64,000 bases of DNA from Tundrisphaera sp051175315 (GCF_051175315.1 NZ_CP195100.1:4216001-4280000); one strand, 5' to 3'. Counted from the first letter of the stretch, positions 1 through 8,984 are shown. The notes: generated by a model from the sequence alone, not told the origin. Made by a program: numbers and translations.

Positions 1-627
1 GCTCTCCTCGACCAGGATCGACCGGACCGGGGAGAGTTCCAGGCCGAAGGCGACCATCCGGTCGAACTCGTCCCGGTTGTAGGCGATGCCGCCGCCCGAC
101 CCGCCCATGGTGAAGCTGGGTCGGAGCACGCAGGGCAGGCCGATCTGGTCGCGGACCTTCTGGGCTTCCTCCAGGGTCGTGACCATCTCCGACCGGGCGC
201 TCTCCAGGCCGATCTCCTCCATGGCGGCCTTGAACAGGGCGCGGTCCTCGGCGGTGCGGATCGCCTCGGCCGTGGCGCCGATCAGGCGGCAGCCGTGGCG
301 TTCCAGGGCGCCGCTCTCGGCCAGGGCCAGCCCCACGTTCAGGCCGGTCTGCCCGCCCAGGGTGGGCAGCAGGGCGTCGGGCTTCTCCTTGGCCAGGATC
401 TGCTCGACAACGGCCGGGGTGATCGGCTCGATGTAGGTCCGGTCGGCCATCTCGGGGTCGGTCATGATCGTGGCCGGGTTGCTGTTGACCAGCACGACCT
501 CGAAACCTTCCTCGCGGAGCGCCTTGCACGCCTGGGTGCCCGAATAGTCGAACTCGCACGCCTGGCCGATCACGATCGGCCCGGCGCCGAGGATCAGGAT
601 CTTCTGGATGTCGGTACGCTTGGGCAC
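1..627 (-). CDS. carB: Carbamoyl-phosphate synthase large subunit, N-terminal part (cut by window edge)
   Basis: First 209 residues of the ATP-grasp subunit that makes carbamoyl phosphate from glutamine-derived ammonia, bicarbonate and two ATP, for pyrimidine and arginine synthesis in the cytosol. The start is a GTG at 625-627 followed by PKRTDIQKIL. The family motifs GAGPIVIGQACEFDYSG, LVNSNPATIMTDPE and PTLGGQTGLN follow in the usual N-terminal order, then the ATP-grasp stretch with FTMGGSGGGIAYN. The 3' end lies outside the window. No stop codon of the upstream same-strand gene is seen before this start. Identity is very secure. Confidence 0.96.
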   Translation of the reverse strand, partial: MPKRTDIQKILILGAGPIVIGQACEFDYSGTQACKALREEGFEVVLVNSNPATIMTDPEMADRTYIEPITPAVVEQILAKEKPDALLPTLGGQTGLNVGLALAESGALERHGCRLIGATAEAIRTAEDRALFKAAMEEIGLESARSEMVTTLEEAQKVRDQIGLPCVLRPSFTMGGSGGGIAYNRDEFDRMVAFGLELSPVRSILVEES

Positions 628-774
628 GGCGGGTCTCTCTGATTCCTCGCGACCCGGCCCGAGGATCGGGGCCGGGGCGACCGCGAACCGCCGGCAAACG
701 GGCGGGGCTGGCCACGGACGACGCCCCCGCGCGCGGGGGCGCGATCGGCATGTCGCGCCGACCGACACCGGATT

Positions 775-1705
775 TTAGCGATTCCGGCCCGGCCCGGGCA
801 AGTGAGGGGAACCGAGAGCCTCGCCCGGGCCCCTCGGGCGATGCTCGCTCCGCCGCCCCCGCAACGCCGGGACGCGGCCCCGGGTCGTGCCGGACGACCG
901 GTTCCGCTTCGATCCGGTGCTCGAAGCCGCGAAATGGGATCAGCAGTTCGCTCCGGGGGGACCGCCCTTTTTCCGGGCGGACCCTGACCACCACGTCACC
1001 CATGCCGAGATAGATCGATCCTCCCGGCCCGAGTGCCATGGAGGTCGCATGCCTGGGCTGCCATGGCGCCGCTTCGAGCAGGACATCCGCCCGTTTCGTG
1101 GCGAGATCAATCCGGAGGATGCGGGACAGGGTGGCGACCACCAGCGTCCCATCGGCGTCGACCCGCCCGGCGGAGGCCATCCCTCCCAGCCAGACGAGGC
1201 GGCTCGCCCGATATCGGCCGGCGTCATCGCGGCCGATCCGGACGACCCCGCCCCGATGGTCGGAGCCGTGGGCGAGCCCGTCGACGGCCAGCAGGCCCGC
1301 GGCCGTGGGGATGAACTCGTTGATCCACAAATCCCTGCTCAGCAGGGACCGGCGTCTCCCGTCCTCCGAGAACCACCAGAGTGCGGCCCCGAACTCCCCA
1401 CGATTGAACGCCACGATCCAGCCGTCGTCGACCCTGGCGAACCGCTTCCGCCCGGAGAATTCGTCCTCTTGTCGCCCCTCTTCGATGGCAAACGGCAAGT
1501 CGGGGCCCATCCAGTCGCGTCGACTGGCCAACCGGGCCATGGGACGGCCCTGTTTCAGATAGACCGTCCATCGATATCCCGAGTGCCCCTCCCAGGTCCC
1601 GCCCCCCGGGGCCCAGACCTGCCACTTCGCCAACTCATTGGGGTACGACAACCGTGCCGGCGGAAAGCCCGATGCCAGGGTCATTGCGATCAGCAGTCGA
1701 TCCAT
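775..1705 (-). CDS. Putative secreted beta-propeller-like protein, 3' end unresolved
   Basis: The ATG at 1705 is preceded by a strong ribosome binding site (GGGAGGAC, 5 nt away). It opens a frame beginning MDRLLIAMTLASGFPPA, a short signal-peptide-like start. The next ~270 residues look like real protein: short beta-strand blocks such as DDGWIVAFNRGEF, GLLAVDGLAHG, GTLVVATLSRILRIDL and GGSIYLGMGDVVVRV, like a propeller of the NHL/SMP-30 kind. After about residue 285 (near 850) the sequence turns Pro/Gly/Arg-rich. The frame stays open through carB to the window edge without a stop. The nearest stop (TAA, 775-777) is in another frame, so a frameshift near the 3' end is suspected and the end given is a guess. 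Family not identified. Confidence 0.5.
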
Positions 1706-2014
1706 GAAGTCCTCCCGCGAGCGAGCCCGGTCCCTGCGGCGATCCGCCATCCTCCAGACGCGGCCCGCGGCCGGTCATTCGATCGCCCCGAAGAATGCCG
1801 GCCCCGCGAAGCCGGGGCGGTCGGCGAACACCGGTCGGTCGGCGTCGTGATGCCGAGCCGCCACCCTCTCGTTGCGTTCAACCAACAACATGTTGAAACG
1901 AAGCACCCAGGAGTCCGGCGACCGCCGACGCGGTGTTTCAGGTTCTAGATCCGAGGGGTTGCCGACGTGGGCTCCCTCGAAGCACGCTCGGATGTGCCTG
2001 ACGAGAGGTCTTCG

Positions 2015-2683
2015 ATGTCGATGATCCGATGCTCGCTGTTCGCCGGGATGGTCGCCCCGGTTACGACCCTGGCCGGGTCGGCCCGGGCCGATTTCACGCT
2101 GAATTTCGACAATGTCTACAACGGCACGTCACCGAACGGCAGTTCGCCTTTCGGGTCGGCCACCTTCCAATCGATCGCGCCCAACACGGTCCGCCTGACG
2201 ATCATCAACGGCCTCACCGGCACCTCGCCTTACCTGGCCGGGGCCTACTTCAACGTCAACCCCACGATCAACCCGTCTTCGTTGAGCTTCTCGTTCGTCT
2301 CGGGGCAGGCCGTCGAATCGATCACCATCGGGGCGAATTCCGTCCAGCCCCCGGGGCAGGGCGGCCAGTTCGACATCCTCCTGGCATACGAAAGCGCCAA
2401 CAACTCCAATCGGTTCACGGCCGGAGAGACCTCGGTCTACACCATCACCGGGACCGGCATCACCGCCGAGACGTTCGCCTTCCAGAGCCAGAACGAGGCC
2501 AACGCCTTCTACGGGGTGATCACCGTCCGGGGCATCCCCGCGTCCGGCGGCGGCACCGCCAGCGGCGAGGTCGCCTCCGGCAACCCAGCCGCGGTCCCCG
2601 AGCCCTCGTCGCTGGCCCTGTGCGGGATCGCCGGACTGGTCGGACTCGGGATCGCCCGCCGTCGGGCCCGCTCCCGGGGCTGA
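2015..2683 (+). CDS. PEP-CTERM sorting-domain secreted protein
   Basis: 222-residue exported protein. The ATG at 2015 follows GAGAGG and starts a signal peptide (MSMIRCSLFAGMVAP...SARA). The body (FTLNFDNVYNGTSPNG...) is Ser/Thr/Asn/Gly-rich and beta-prone, with no recognised catalytic motif. The C-terminus is the classic tripartite PEP-CTERM signal: VPEPSS, a hydrophobic stretch (LALCGIAGLVGLGIA) and the basic tail RRRARSRG. In known systems this tail is processed by an exosortase; none is seen in this window. An in-frame ATG at 1967 would add 16 non-signal-like residues and is less likely. Function unknown. Confidence 0.85.
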   Translation: MSMIRCSLFAGMVAPVTTLAGSARADFTLNFDNVYNGTSPNGSSPFGSATFQSIAPNTVRLTIINGLTGTSPYLAGAYFNVNPTINPSSLSFSFVSGQAVESITIGANSVQPPGQGGQFDILLAYESANNSNRFTAGETSVYTITGTGITAETFAFQSQNEANAFYGVITVRGIPASGGGTASGEVASGNPAAVPEPSSLALCGIAGLVGLGIARRRARSRG

Positions 2684-2786
2684 GTGCCGGGGCCCATCGG
2701 GCCGCGTGAAAGGCGAGCGGGGCATTGCCCGGGCCCGGGAGGCCGGCCGACGCCCCGCCGTCATACGCCCCCGGACGGGCCGTCGA

Positions 2787-3701
2787 TCACTTCAGGAGAT
2801 GGGCATCGAACCAGTCGGCCAGCACGGCCTGGTCCTGGCCCATGTTCGGCCAGCCGTGCGCGGCGCCCGGCTTGGGGATGAGCTTGGCCTCCACGCCGGA
2901 CTTGCTCAGCTTGCCGACGATCAGCTCGGCCTGCTGGATCGGGACGAGCTTGTCGGCGTCTCCGTGGATGATCAGCGTGGGCGGGTCGTCGGAGGAGGCA
3001 TGGTTGACCGGCGAGATCGCCCGGCCGATTTCCTGGATCTTCGCCTCGTCGGTGATCGTGACGAACTTCTTCTTCGCCGGGTCGAACTCGCGGAATTCGA
3101 ACGGGGCGGCGAAGTCCTTCAGGATCCCCCGGCCGAGCGCATCCTCCCCCTCCTTGCCGTAGTTGAGGAAGTCGGTCGGCGGGAAGAAGCAGGCCACGGC
3201 CGCGACCCGGCTGGAGGCCCGGTCGACGGGGTCCTTGGCGTCCGGCTTGCCGGCGGTGCCGGCCGTCCCCTGCATCAGCGACAGGTGGCCGCCGGCCGAC
3301 CCGCCGGTGATCCCCAGCTTGTCGGGATCGACCCCATACTCCTGGGCGTGGGTGCGGATGAAACGCACGGCCCGGTGCATGTCTTCGAGGACCTCGGGGA
3401 TCGTGAACTTGGGCTGGCTGCCGTGGACCACCGCGAACACGGTGTAGCCCCGGTCGGTGAAGACCTTGACGCCGGCGGCGTTCACGCTGTCGTGATTGGA
3501 GAACCAGCCGCCGCTGACCACCGAGATGATCCCGCGGCCGTTGCCGTTGGCGGCCGGGCGGAACACGTCCATCGTGAGGGCGGTGCCGTACTTCCGGCCG
3601 TAGATCACGTCCTGGTCGCGGCGGACGGCGGGCTCATCCCCATTCGCTGCGGGCACGGCCGACGCCAGGGCCAGCAGGATCCAAACGCAAGGCCGTTTCA
3701 T
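2787..3701 (-). CDS. Secreted alpha/beta hydrolase (esterase/lipase-like)
   Basis: 304-residue exported serine hydrolase of the BD-FAE/hormone-sensitive-lipase-like group; the substrate cannot be told. A signal peptide (MKRPCVWILLALASAVPAANG) is followed by the hydrolase core. The nucleophile elbow GITGGSAGGH places Ser near residue 135. The expected Asp lies in IIHGDADKLVP (about 255) and His in GAAHGWPN (about 285). VVSGGWFSNHD probably forms the oxyanion-hole region. The ATG at 3701 is chosen because it begins the signal peptide and has GGAG 9 nt upstream; the open frame extends further but gives arginine-rich non-protein sequence. The gene converges on the PEP-CTERM gene. Confidence 0.85.
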   Translation of the reverse strand: MKRPCVWILLALASAVPAANGDEPAVRRDQDVIYGRKYGTALTMDVFRPAANGNGRGIISVVSGGWFSNHDSVNAAGVKVFTDRGYTVFAVVHGSQPKFTIPEVLEDMHRAVRFIRTHAQEYGVDPDKLGITGGSAGGHLSLMQGTAGTAGKPDAKDPVDRASSRVAAVACFFPPTDFLNYGKEGEDALGRGILKDFAAPFEFREFDPAKKKFVTITDEAKIQEIGRAISPVNHASSDDPPTLIIHGDADKLVPIQQAELIVGKLSKSGVEAKLIPKPGAAHGWPNMGQDQAVLADWFDAHLLK

Positions 3702-3865
3702 CGCGATCGCTCCGGGAGATTGGGAGGGGGGTGGGTGCCGTTCCGAGATCGGAGGATACCCGAGCGGCCGCCCCCCGGCATGCCATTCGCCACCAATCCG
3801 GGCCAGGTCCAGGAAAGAGCCCGTCCGCCCGGGCCCGATCGACGACCCCACCCGGAGCCCCGACC

Positions 3866-4096
3866 ATGAGCAACCCCGCCGCCCCCCATCTCCCGCCCGA
3901 CTCCAACCGCAGCGACGCCGACGCCCCGACTCCGCCGATCCCCGACACCGACGGCACGGGCGGCTTCGGCCCCGACGTCCCCCGCCTCCGCCCCGAGGAC
4001 GTAGCCCGGGGCCGCGATACCCCGTCGGACTCCTCGTCCGGATCGGTGCACGTCGGCGACGACGATTTCGTGGCCGAGGACGACGCCGCCCGTTAG
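3866..4096 (+). CDS. Small acidic, probably disordered protein
   Basis: A 76-residue protein beginning MSNPAAPHLPPDSNRSDAD after a GGAG ribosome binding site. It is rich in Pro, Asp, Ser and Gly with an acidic end (VHVGDDDFVAEDDAAR). No signal peptide, membrane segment or known motif is present, and it is probably disordered. It is divergent from the hydrolase and convergent on frr. A plausible start and stop and a composition unlike a shadow frame favour a real gene, but no family is recognised. Confidence 0.5.
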   Translation: MSNPAAPHLPPDSNRSDADAPTPPIPDTDGTGGFGPDVPRLRPEDVARGRDTPSDSSSGSVHVGDDDFVAEDDAAR

Positions 4097-4233
4097 GGCC
4101 CCGGGCCGATCGGGCGGGGTGCCCGCCTTGCGAGGACGCCGGCCGGGACGAGCGGCGGAGGCCGACGACGCCCGACGGGCGATCCGCCCCGATCGCCGGG
4201 CATCGCGGTCGATTCGCGGGCCGGTTCAACGAG

Positions 4234-4280
4234 GAAGCCGACGGCGGGCCCCGCGAGGGTCGCGGGCCGGCGTCGGCTTC
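4234..4280. terminator. Hairpin between convergent genes, near the end of frr
   Basis: GAAGCCGACG at 4234-4243 pairs perfectly with CGTCGGCTTC at 4271-4280, with further GC pairing inside (GGGCCCCGCG against CGCGGGCC). It lies between the 3' ends of the small acidic gene (+) and frr (-). There is no clear T-run, so termination is inferred from position and stem strength. Confidence 0.45.
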
Positions 4281-4305
4281 GGGTCGGCGTCAGGGCTCGG
4301 AGGCT

Positions 4306-4866
4306 TCAGACTTCGAGGATCTCGGCGGACTTCTTCTCGGCCATCTCGTTGACCTTGCCCTCGAACCGCTTGGTGAGGGCCTGGATCTCTTCCTTGCAGC
4401 GTTCCAGGTCGTCCTCGGTCATCGTCTTGTCGGCCAACTCCTTATCGCCCGACTTGTTGGCATCGCGGCGGATGTTGCGGATCGAGATCCGCGCCTCCTC
4501 GGCCAGGTCCTTGACGCGATTGGACAGCTTCTTGCGCTGCTCGACCGAGAGGGACGGGACGTTGAGGCGGATGACCTTGTTGTCCGAGTTCGGGGTCAGG
4601 CCAAGTTCGCTGGCCTGGATCGCCTTGACGATGTCGCCGATGGCGGTCTGGTCGAACGGGCGGATCAGGATCTGCTGGGGCTCGGGGGTGCTGAGGTTGG
4701 CGAGCTGCTTGAGCGGGGTCGGCGAGCCGTAGTAGAGGACCCGGATCGAGTCCACCAGCCCGGTGTTGGCCCGGCCGGTCCGGACCCCCTTGAGCTGATC
4801 GGCGAGCAGCGCAATGCTCTTTTCCATCTTCTCTTCGGCTTCGAACGCGATCTCTTCGATGCTCAT
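4306..4866 (-). CDS. frr: Ribosome recycling factor
   Basis: 186 residues, the normal family length. RRF works with EF-G and GTP to split post-termination ribosomes. Family landmarks are visible: the helical N-terminus with LKGVRTGRANTGLVDSIRV and YYGSPTPLKQLANL, then PEPQQILIRPFD, NSDNKVIRLNVPSLS and EQRKKLSNRVKDLAEEARISIRNIRRDAN. The ATG at 4866 follows GAGG by 6 nt. It is the last gene of the rpsB-tsf-pyrH-frr cluster, the common bacterial order. A TACAAT at 4914-4919 upstream could be a weak internal -10 box, but no good -35 goes with it. Confidence 0.97.
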   Translation of the reverse strand: MSIEEIAFEAEEKMEKSIALLADQLKGVRTGRANTGLVDSIRVLYYGSPTPLKQLANLSTPEPQQILIRPFDQTAIGDIVKAIQASELGLTPNSDNKVIRLNVPSLSVEQRKKLSNRVKDLAEEARISIRNIRRDANKSGDKELADKTMTEDDLERCKEEIQALTKRFEGKVNEMAEKKSAEILEV

Positions 4867-4961
4867 GGCTCACCTCGGAAGGCTCGGCAACCCGCAAAAC
4901 GCCCGGTGGGCAGATTGTAACCGGAGGGGGATCGGCAGACGACCCCGACGGCATCCAACGA

Positions 4962-5729
4962 TCAGGCCAGCGTGCCCGGCAAGGGTCGGGGCGTGTTGGC
5001 CACCCAGGTCCCGATCGTCTCGCCGGCCACGACCCGCTCGATGTTGCCTTCCTTCTTGAAGTTGAAGACCAGGATCGGCAGGGAGTTATCCAGGCACATC
5101 CCGATGGCGGTCATGTCCATGACCCGGAGGTCGTCGCGGACGACCTGCTCGTAGGTCAGGTGCTCGTGGCGGACGGCGTGGGGATTCTTCTCGGGGTCGG
5201 CGGTGTAGATGCCGTCGACCCGGGTGGCCTTCATCAGGACCTCGACGCCCAGCTCGGTGCCCCGGAGCGCCGCGGCCGTGTCGGTGGTGACGAAGGGGCT
5301 GCCGGTGCCGCACGCCAGGATCACGACCCGGCCCCGGGACAGGTGGGTCAGGGCACGCCGGCGGATGAACGGCTCGGCGACCTCGTCCATCTTGAACGTG
5401 GTCATCAGGCGGGTCTCGCAGCCCAGCCCTTCCATCGCGTCCTGGAGGGCCAGGCCGTTGATGACCGTGGCGGTCATCCCCATGTAGTGGGCGGTCGCCT
5501 CGCGGATCACCGTGGAGCCCCGGAGCGAGGCCCCGCGGAGGAAGTTGCCGCCGCCGACCACGATGGCCACTTCCACGCCATGGGCCGCCACGCGGGACGC
5601 CTGGCGGGCGATCCGGCTGACTTCGTCGACGCTGATCCCCCCTTCGCCGGGCCGCCCGAAGCTCTCCCCGGAAAGCTTCAGCAGGATGCGTTTGAAGACC
5701 GGAGGCCCGTAGGAATGCGAGGCGTCCAT
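4962..5729 (-). CDS. pyrH: Uridylate (UMP) kinase
   Basis: 255 residues. Phosphorylates UMP to UDP with ATP in pyrimidine nucleotide synthesis; usually hexameric and allosteric (GTP/UTP). Amino-acid-kinase fold landmarks: LLKLSGESFG near the N-terminus, VAIVVGGGNFLRGASL, the UMP-site region MGMTATVINGLALQDAM, and FVTTDTAAALRGTELGVEVLMKATRVDGIYTADP followed by HEHLTYEQV. Start ATG at 5729 with CGGAG 5 nt upstream. It sits between tsf and frr as usual. About 15 extra residues (MDASHSYGPPVFKR) precede the conserved core. Confidence 0.97.
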   Translation of the reverse strand: MDASHSYGPPVFKRILLKLSGESFGRPGEGGISVDEVSRIARQASRVAAHGVEVAIVVGGGNFLRGASLRGSTVIREATAHYMGMTATVINGLALQDAMEGLGCETRLMTTFKMDEVAEPFIRRRALTHLSRGRVVILACGTGSPFVTTDTAAALRGTELGVEVLMKATRVDGIYTADPEKNPHAVRHEHLTYEQVVRDDLRVMDMTAIGMCLDNSLPILVFNFKKEGNIERVVAGETIGTWVANTPRPLPGTLA

Positions 5730-5826
5730 GACAACTCCGTTGTCGTTGAGGCGGGGGATTCGGGTCGGGGGGATCGGGCGACCGACGGGCCGGGGGATAT
5801 CCGCGTCGATCGCCCCGGTGATGGGC

Positions 5827-6450
5827 TCAGCCTTCGGCTTCGGGCGTCTCGGCCGGGGCGGTCTCGCCCAGGATGAACCGGGCGAACCGGGCCACCGAGA
5901 TGTTTTCGCCGGTCCGGGCGTTGACTTCCAGAATCATGTCGCTGACCTTCTTGGCCGAGTCCTTGACGTAGACCTGGTCCAGTAGGACGCTCTCGCTATA
6001 CCACGAGTTGAGCTTGCCGTCGGCGATCTTCTCGCGGATCTGCTCGGGCTTGTCCTCGGCCTGCTTCAGGAAGATCCGCCGCTGCTCCTCGACGACCGCC
6101 GGGTCCATCTCCTCGCGGCGGACGCAGATCGGGTTGGCCGCGACGACCTGGAGGGCCAGGTCCTTGCAAAGCTGGCGGAACTCGTCGTTGCGGGCGACGA
6201 AGTCGGTCTCGCAGTTGACCTCGATCAGGGCGCCCGACTTGCCGTCGTGGTGGATGTAGGTCTCGACGCGGCCCGCCTTGGCGGCGCGGCCGGCGCGCTT
6301 GGCGGCATTGGCCTTGCCCCGCTCCTGGGCGAGGGTCATGGCCTTCTTGGGGTCGCCGTCCGCCTCCTTCAGGAGCGCCTTGCACTCCATCAGGCCCAAC
6401 CCGGTCGCCTTGCGGAATTCGTTGACAACCTGAGCCGTAATAGCGGCCAT
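5827..6450 (-). CDS. tsf: Elongation factor Ts
   Basis: 207 residues, the short single-core form also found outside Proteobacteria. It is the nucleotide exchange factor for EF-Tu. The N-terminal UBA-like domain (AQVVNEFRKATGLGLMECKALLKEADGDPKKAM) has Leu-Met-Glu-Cys where most sequences read MMDCK. The core signature CETDFVARN follows, then the C-terminal part with LLDQVYVKD and a short acidic tail. Start ATG at 6450 with GAGGAG 9 nt upstream. It lies directly downstream of rpsB in the same cluster. Confidence 0.97.
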   Translation of the reverse strand: MAAITAQVVNEFRKATGLGLMECKALLKEADGDPKKAMTLAQERGKANAAKRAGRAAKAGRVETYIHHDGKSGALIEVNCETDFVARNDEFRQLCKDLALQVVAANPICVRREEMDPAVVEEQRRIFLKQAEDKPEQIREKIADGKLNSWYSESVLLDQVYVKDSAKKVSDMILEVNARTGENISVARFARFILGETAPAETPEAEG

Positions 6451-6603
6451 CGACGCTTCTCCTCTGCTCTGTCGCAGACCTTGCGGGATTCGTAATCGGT
6501 GACTGGGTTCTTCGCGGGCACGAGGCCCGGGGGACGGCGGATGGCCGTCAAGCCCCGGGCCTCGTCGATCGTTCGGGTCAAACCGGGGCGGGCCCCGACT
6601 CGA

Positions 6604-7653
6604 TCATTCGCCCTGCGGGGCGGCTTCCGGCTCGGCCGCGGGGGCCGGGGCGGCTTCGGCCTGCGCCGAGGGGGGCGTATCGGTCACGCCCTGACCGCCG
6701 GGGATGGCCGGCTGGGCGTCGGCCTGGGCTTCCAGGTCGGTCGGAACGCCGGCCTCGACGGCCGCCGCGGCGGACTGATTGGGCTGAGGGGGGGCCGGGG
6801 AGGCGGCCGCCGCCGGGGCGTTGGAAGAACGGATCCCGCCGCGGCCATAGCCCTGCGGGCCGCCACGATTCGGGCCGCCGCGATCGCCACCGCGTCCGCC
6901 GCGGTCGCCGCCGCGACGATCGCGGTCATTGCGGCCGGGCTCCGGCTCCTCGCGACGCGGGGGCTCGGGCGGGGCGGTGAGCTTGCCCTGGATGATCGAG
7001 TCGACCAGCCGCTTGACCACCAGCTCGATCGACCGCATGCTGTCATCGTTGCCGGGGATCGGCAGGTCGATGGTGTCGGGATCGCAGTCGGTGTCCAGCA
7101 GGGCGACGATCTTGATGCCCAGCTTCCGGGCCTCGGACACGGCGATGTGCTCGCGGTGCGGGTCGATGACCAGGAGCGCCTCGGGCAGGCGGGTCATGTT
7201 TCGGATGCCGGCCAGGTTGCGGTCGATCTTGGCCCGCTCGCGGCCGAGCGTGGAGATCATCTTCTTCGAGTAGCTGAGCGCCTGCTCGCCATCGAGGATG
7301 CTCTCCAGTTCCTCGAGGCGCTTGAGTCGGCTGCGGATCGTCCGGAAGTTGGTGAGCGTCCCGCCCAGCCAGCGTTCCGTGACGTAGGGCATCCCGGCGC
7401 GGGTGCATTCCTCGACGATCGTCTCGGAGGCCTGCCGCTTGGTCCCGACGAACAGGATCAGCCCGTTCTCCGAGGCCACCTTGTGGAAGTACTTGGACGC
7501 GCGGAGCAGGCCGCGGACCGTTTCCTTCAGGTCGATGATATGGATCAGGTTGCGCTTGCCGTAGATGTACGGCTTCATTTTCGGGTTCCACCGGCTCGCC
7601 CGGTGCCCGAAGTGTACGCCCGCATCGATCAGGTCTTTAACCGCAAGTGCCAC
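6604..7653 (-). CDS. rpsB: Ribosomal protein S2 with long C-terminal extension
   Basis: 349 residues, about 110 longer than typical S2. The core is standard (DLIDAGVHFGHRASRWNPKMKPYI, LILFVGTKRQASE, RWLGGTLTNF, PEALLVIDP, LGIKIVALLDTDCDPD, IPGNDDSMRSIELV) and ends near residue 235. After PPEPPRREEPEPGRNDRD comes a low-complexity tail: an Arg/Gly/Asp block (RRGGDRGGRGGDRGG), then an Ala/Pro/Glu-rich block. Such disordered tails may touch RNA; the role here is unknown. The start is GTG at 7653 with GGAGGA 7 nt upstream. It is first in the rpsB-tsf-pyrH-frr cluster, with the promoter at 7758-7786. Confidence 0.96.
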   Translation of the reverse strand: MALAVKDLIDAGVHFGHRASRWNPKMKPYIYGKRNLIHIIDLKETVRGLLRASKYFHKVASENGLILFVGTKRQASETIVEECTRAGMPYVTERWLGGTLTNFRTIRSRLKRLEELESILDGEQALSYSKKMISTLGRERAKIDRNLAGIRNMTRLPEALLVIDPHREHIAVSEARKLGIKIVALLDTDCDPDTIDLPIPGNDDSMRSIELVVKRLVDSIIQGKLTAPPEPPRREEPEPGRNDRDRRGGDRGGRGGDRGGPNRGGPQGYGRGGIRSSNAPAAAASPAPPQPNQSAAAAVEAGVPTDLEAQADAQPAIPGGQGVTDTPPSAQAEAAPAPAAEPEAAPQGE

Positions 7654-7757
7654 GAGAACTTCCTCCGTCCCGCCGAGACATTCCGGGCCGCGATCCCCGC
7701 GCGATGGGCGACGGGGCGGCCTTGCTGATGGCCGGGAGTGATCAGAAACGAGGGGTC

Positions 7758-7786
7758 AGTGTAACGACACGCGTATCCGGAGTCAA
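7758..7786 (-). promoter_or_regulatory. Sigma70-type promoter of rpsB-tsf-pyrH-frr
   Basis: On the minus strand TTGACT (7781-7786) and TACACT (7758-7763) are separated by exactly 17 nt. This matches the housekeeping consensus in both boxes and stands out against the GC-rich background. Transcription would start near 7751, leaving a leader of about 97 nt before the GTG of rpsB. Confidence 0.6.
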
Positions 7787-7787
7787 A

Positions 7788-8936
7788 TCAGAGCACCCCG
7801 GCGGTGATCTCGGCCAGCGCCGCCAGGAAGGTGTCGATCTCGGCCTCGGTGGTGAAGGGGCCGGGGCTGACGCGGAGGGTGCCGTCCGGGAAGGTGCCCA
7901 GGGCCTTGTGGATGTACGGGGAGCAGTGGAGGGCGGGGCGGACGGCGATCTCGAAGCTGGTGTCGAGCATCCCGGCCAGTTCCTGGGGCGTCAGCCCTTC
8001 GGGCACGATCAGGGACAGCGCCCCGACGTGGGTGGCCGGGTCCCAGCGGCCGGCCACGCGCCAGCCTTCGGCGGCCTCGGCCCAGTCGACGACCTTCTGG
8101 AGCAGGCCGACTTCGTGGAGCCGGGCGGCCTCGACGCCCCGCGCGGCGACCCACGCCACCCCGGCGGCCAGGCCGGCCACCCCCAGGACGTTGGGCGTGC
8201 CGCCTTCCAGCGCGTAGGGGAGGATGGCCGGCTGGGTCTCGCTGGCGGAGTCGCCGCCGGTGCCCCCCTCGCGCCAGGCGGCGGGGTTGGCCCGGGGGCC
8301 GACATACAGGGCGCCGGTGCCGGTCGGCCCGTACAGGGCCTTGTGGCCGGGGAAGGCGAGCAGGTCGATGGGCGTGGCCTTGAGGTCGATCGGCACCAAC
8401 CCGGCGGACTGGGCGGCGTCCACCAGGAACAGGGCCCCGGCCTGGCGGACGATTGGCGCGATCGCCTCGATCGGCTGGACCGTGCCCAGGACGTTGGACG
8501 CATGGGTCAGGGCAACCAGCGAGGTCTTGGGCGTGAGGGCCTGGCGGACGGCCTCGGGGTCGAGGTAGCCCTCAGTCGACGCCAGGCGGGTGAGGGTGAT
8601 CACGCTGTCGCGTTCGAGCTTGCGGAGCGGCCGGCTGACCGAGTTGTGCTCCATGTCCGACGTGATCACATGGTCGCCGGGCTTGACCGTCCCCTTGATG
8701 GCCATGTTCAGGGCGTCGGTGCAGTTGAGCGTGAAGATCCAGCGCTCGGGCCCTTCGCCCCGGAAGAACTGGTTGAGGGCGTGCCGGGCGTCGTCCAGGG
8801 TCCGTTCGGCGGCCATCGCCATCCGGTGCCCGGCGCGGCCGGGGTTGGCCAGGCTGGTGCGGGCGAACCGGTCGAGGGCCTCGTAGACGGGCTCGGGCTT
8901 GGGGAAGCTGGTCGCGGCGTTATCCAGGTAGATCAT
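7788..8936 (-). CDS. Cysteine desulfurase-like class V aminotransferase
   Basis: 382-residue PLP enzyme that would take sulfur from cysteine as an enzyme persulfide. It opens with MIYLDNAATSFPKPEPVYEAL, the start typical of the SufS/CsdB-like family modelled as TIGR01977. HASNVLGTVQPIEAI and FLVDAAQSAGLVPIDL follow. The PLP lysine is in FPGHKALYGP (K199) and the probable persulfide Cys is C338 in RPALHCSPY. The adjacent ThiF-like and MoaD/ThiS-like genes suggest it charges a sulfur carrier rather than building Fe-S clusters in general; that is inference from context. AGGA lies upstream of the ATG at 8936. Confidence 0.85.
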   Translation of the reverse strand: MIYLDNAATSFPKPEPVYEALDRFARTSLANPGRAGHRMAMAAERTLDDARHALNQFFRGEGPERWIFTLNCTDALNMAIKGTVKPGDHVITSDMEHNSVSRPLRKLERDSVITLTRLASTEGYLDPEAVRQALTPKTSLVALTHASNVLGTVQPIEAIAPIVRQAGALFLVDAAQSAGLVPIDLKATPIDLLAFPGHKALYGPTGTGALYVGPRANPAAWREGGTGGDSASETQPAILPYALEGGTPNVLGVAGLAAGVAWVAARGVEAARLHEVGLLQKVVDWAEAAEGWRVAGRWDPATHVGALSLIVPEGLTPQELAGMLDTSFEIAVRPALHCSPYIHKALGTFPDGTLRVSPGPFTTEAEIDTFLAALAEITAGVL

Positions 8937-8984
8937 CGCGGGTGTCCTGCGGGCGGGAGGTCGGCCGGGGGAGGAGCGGGCGGC

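Noticed and set aside
1224..1625. 133-residue minus-strand frame (MAGLGPGGRDL...)
   Set aside because: It lies in another frame of the 1705 gene, whose frame has a better start, signal peptide and protein-like sequence.
3702..4229. 176-residue N-terminal extension of the secreted hydrolase
   Set aside because: Arg-rich, not protein-like, and it would bury the signal peptide starting at 3701.
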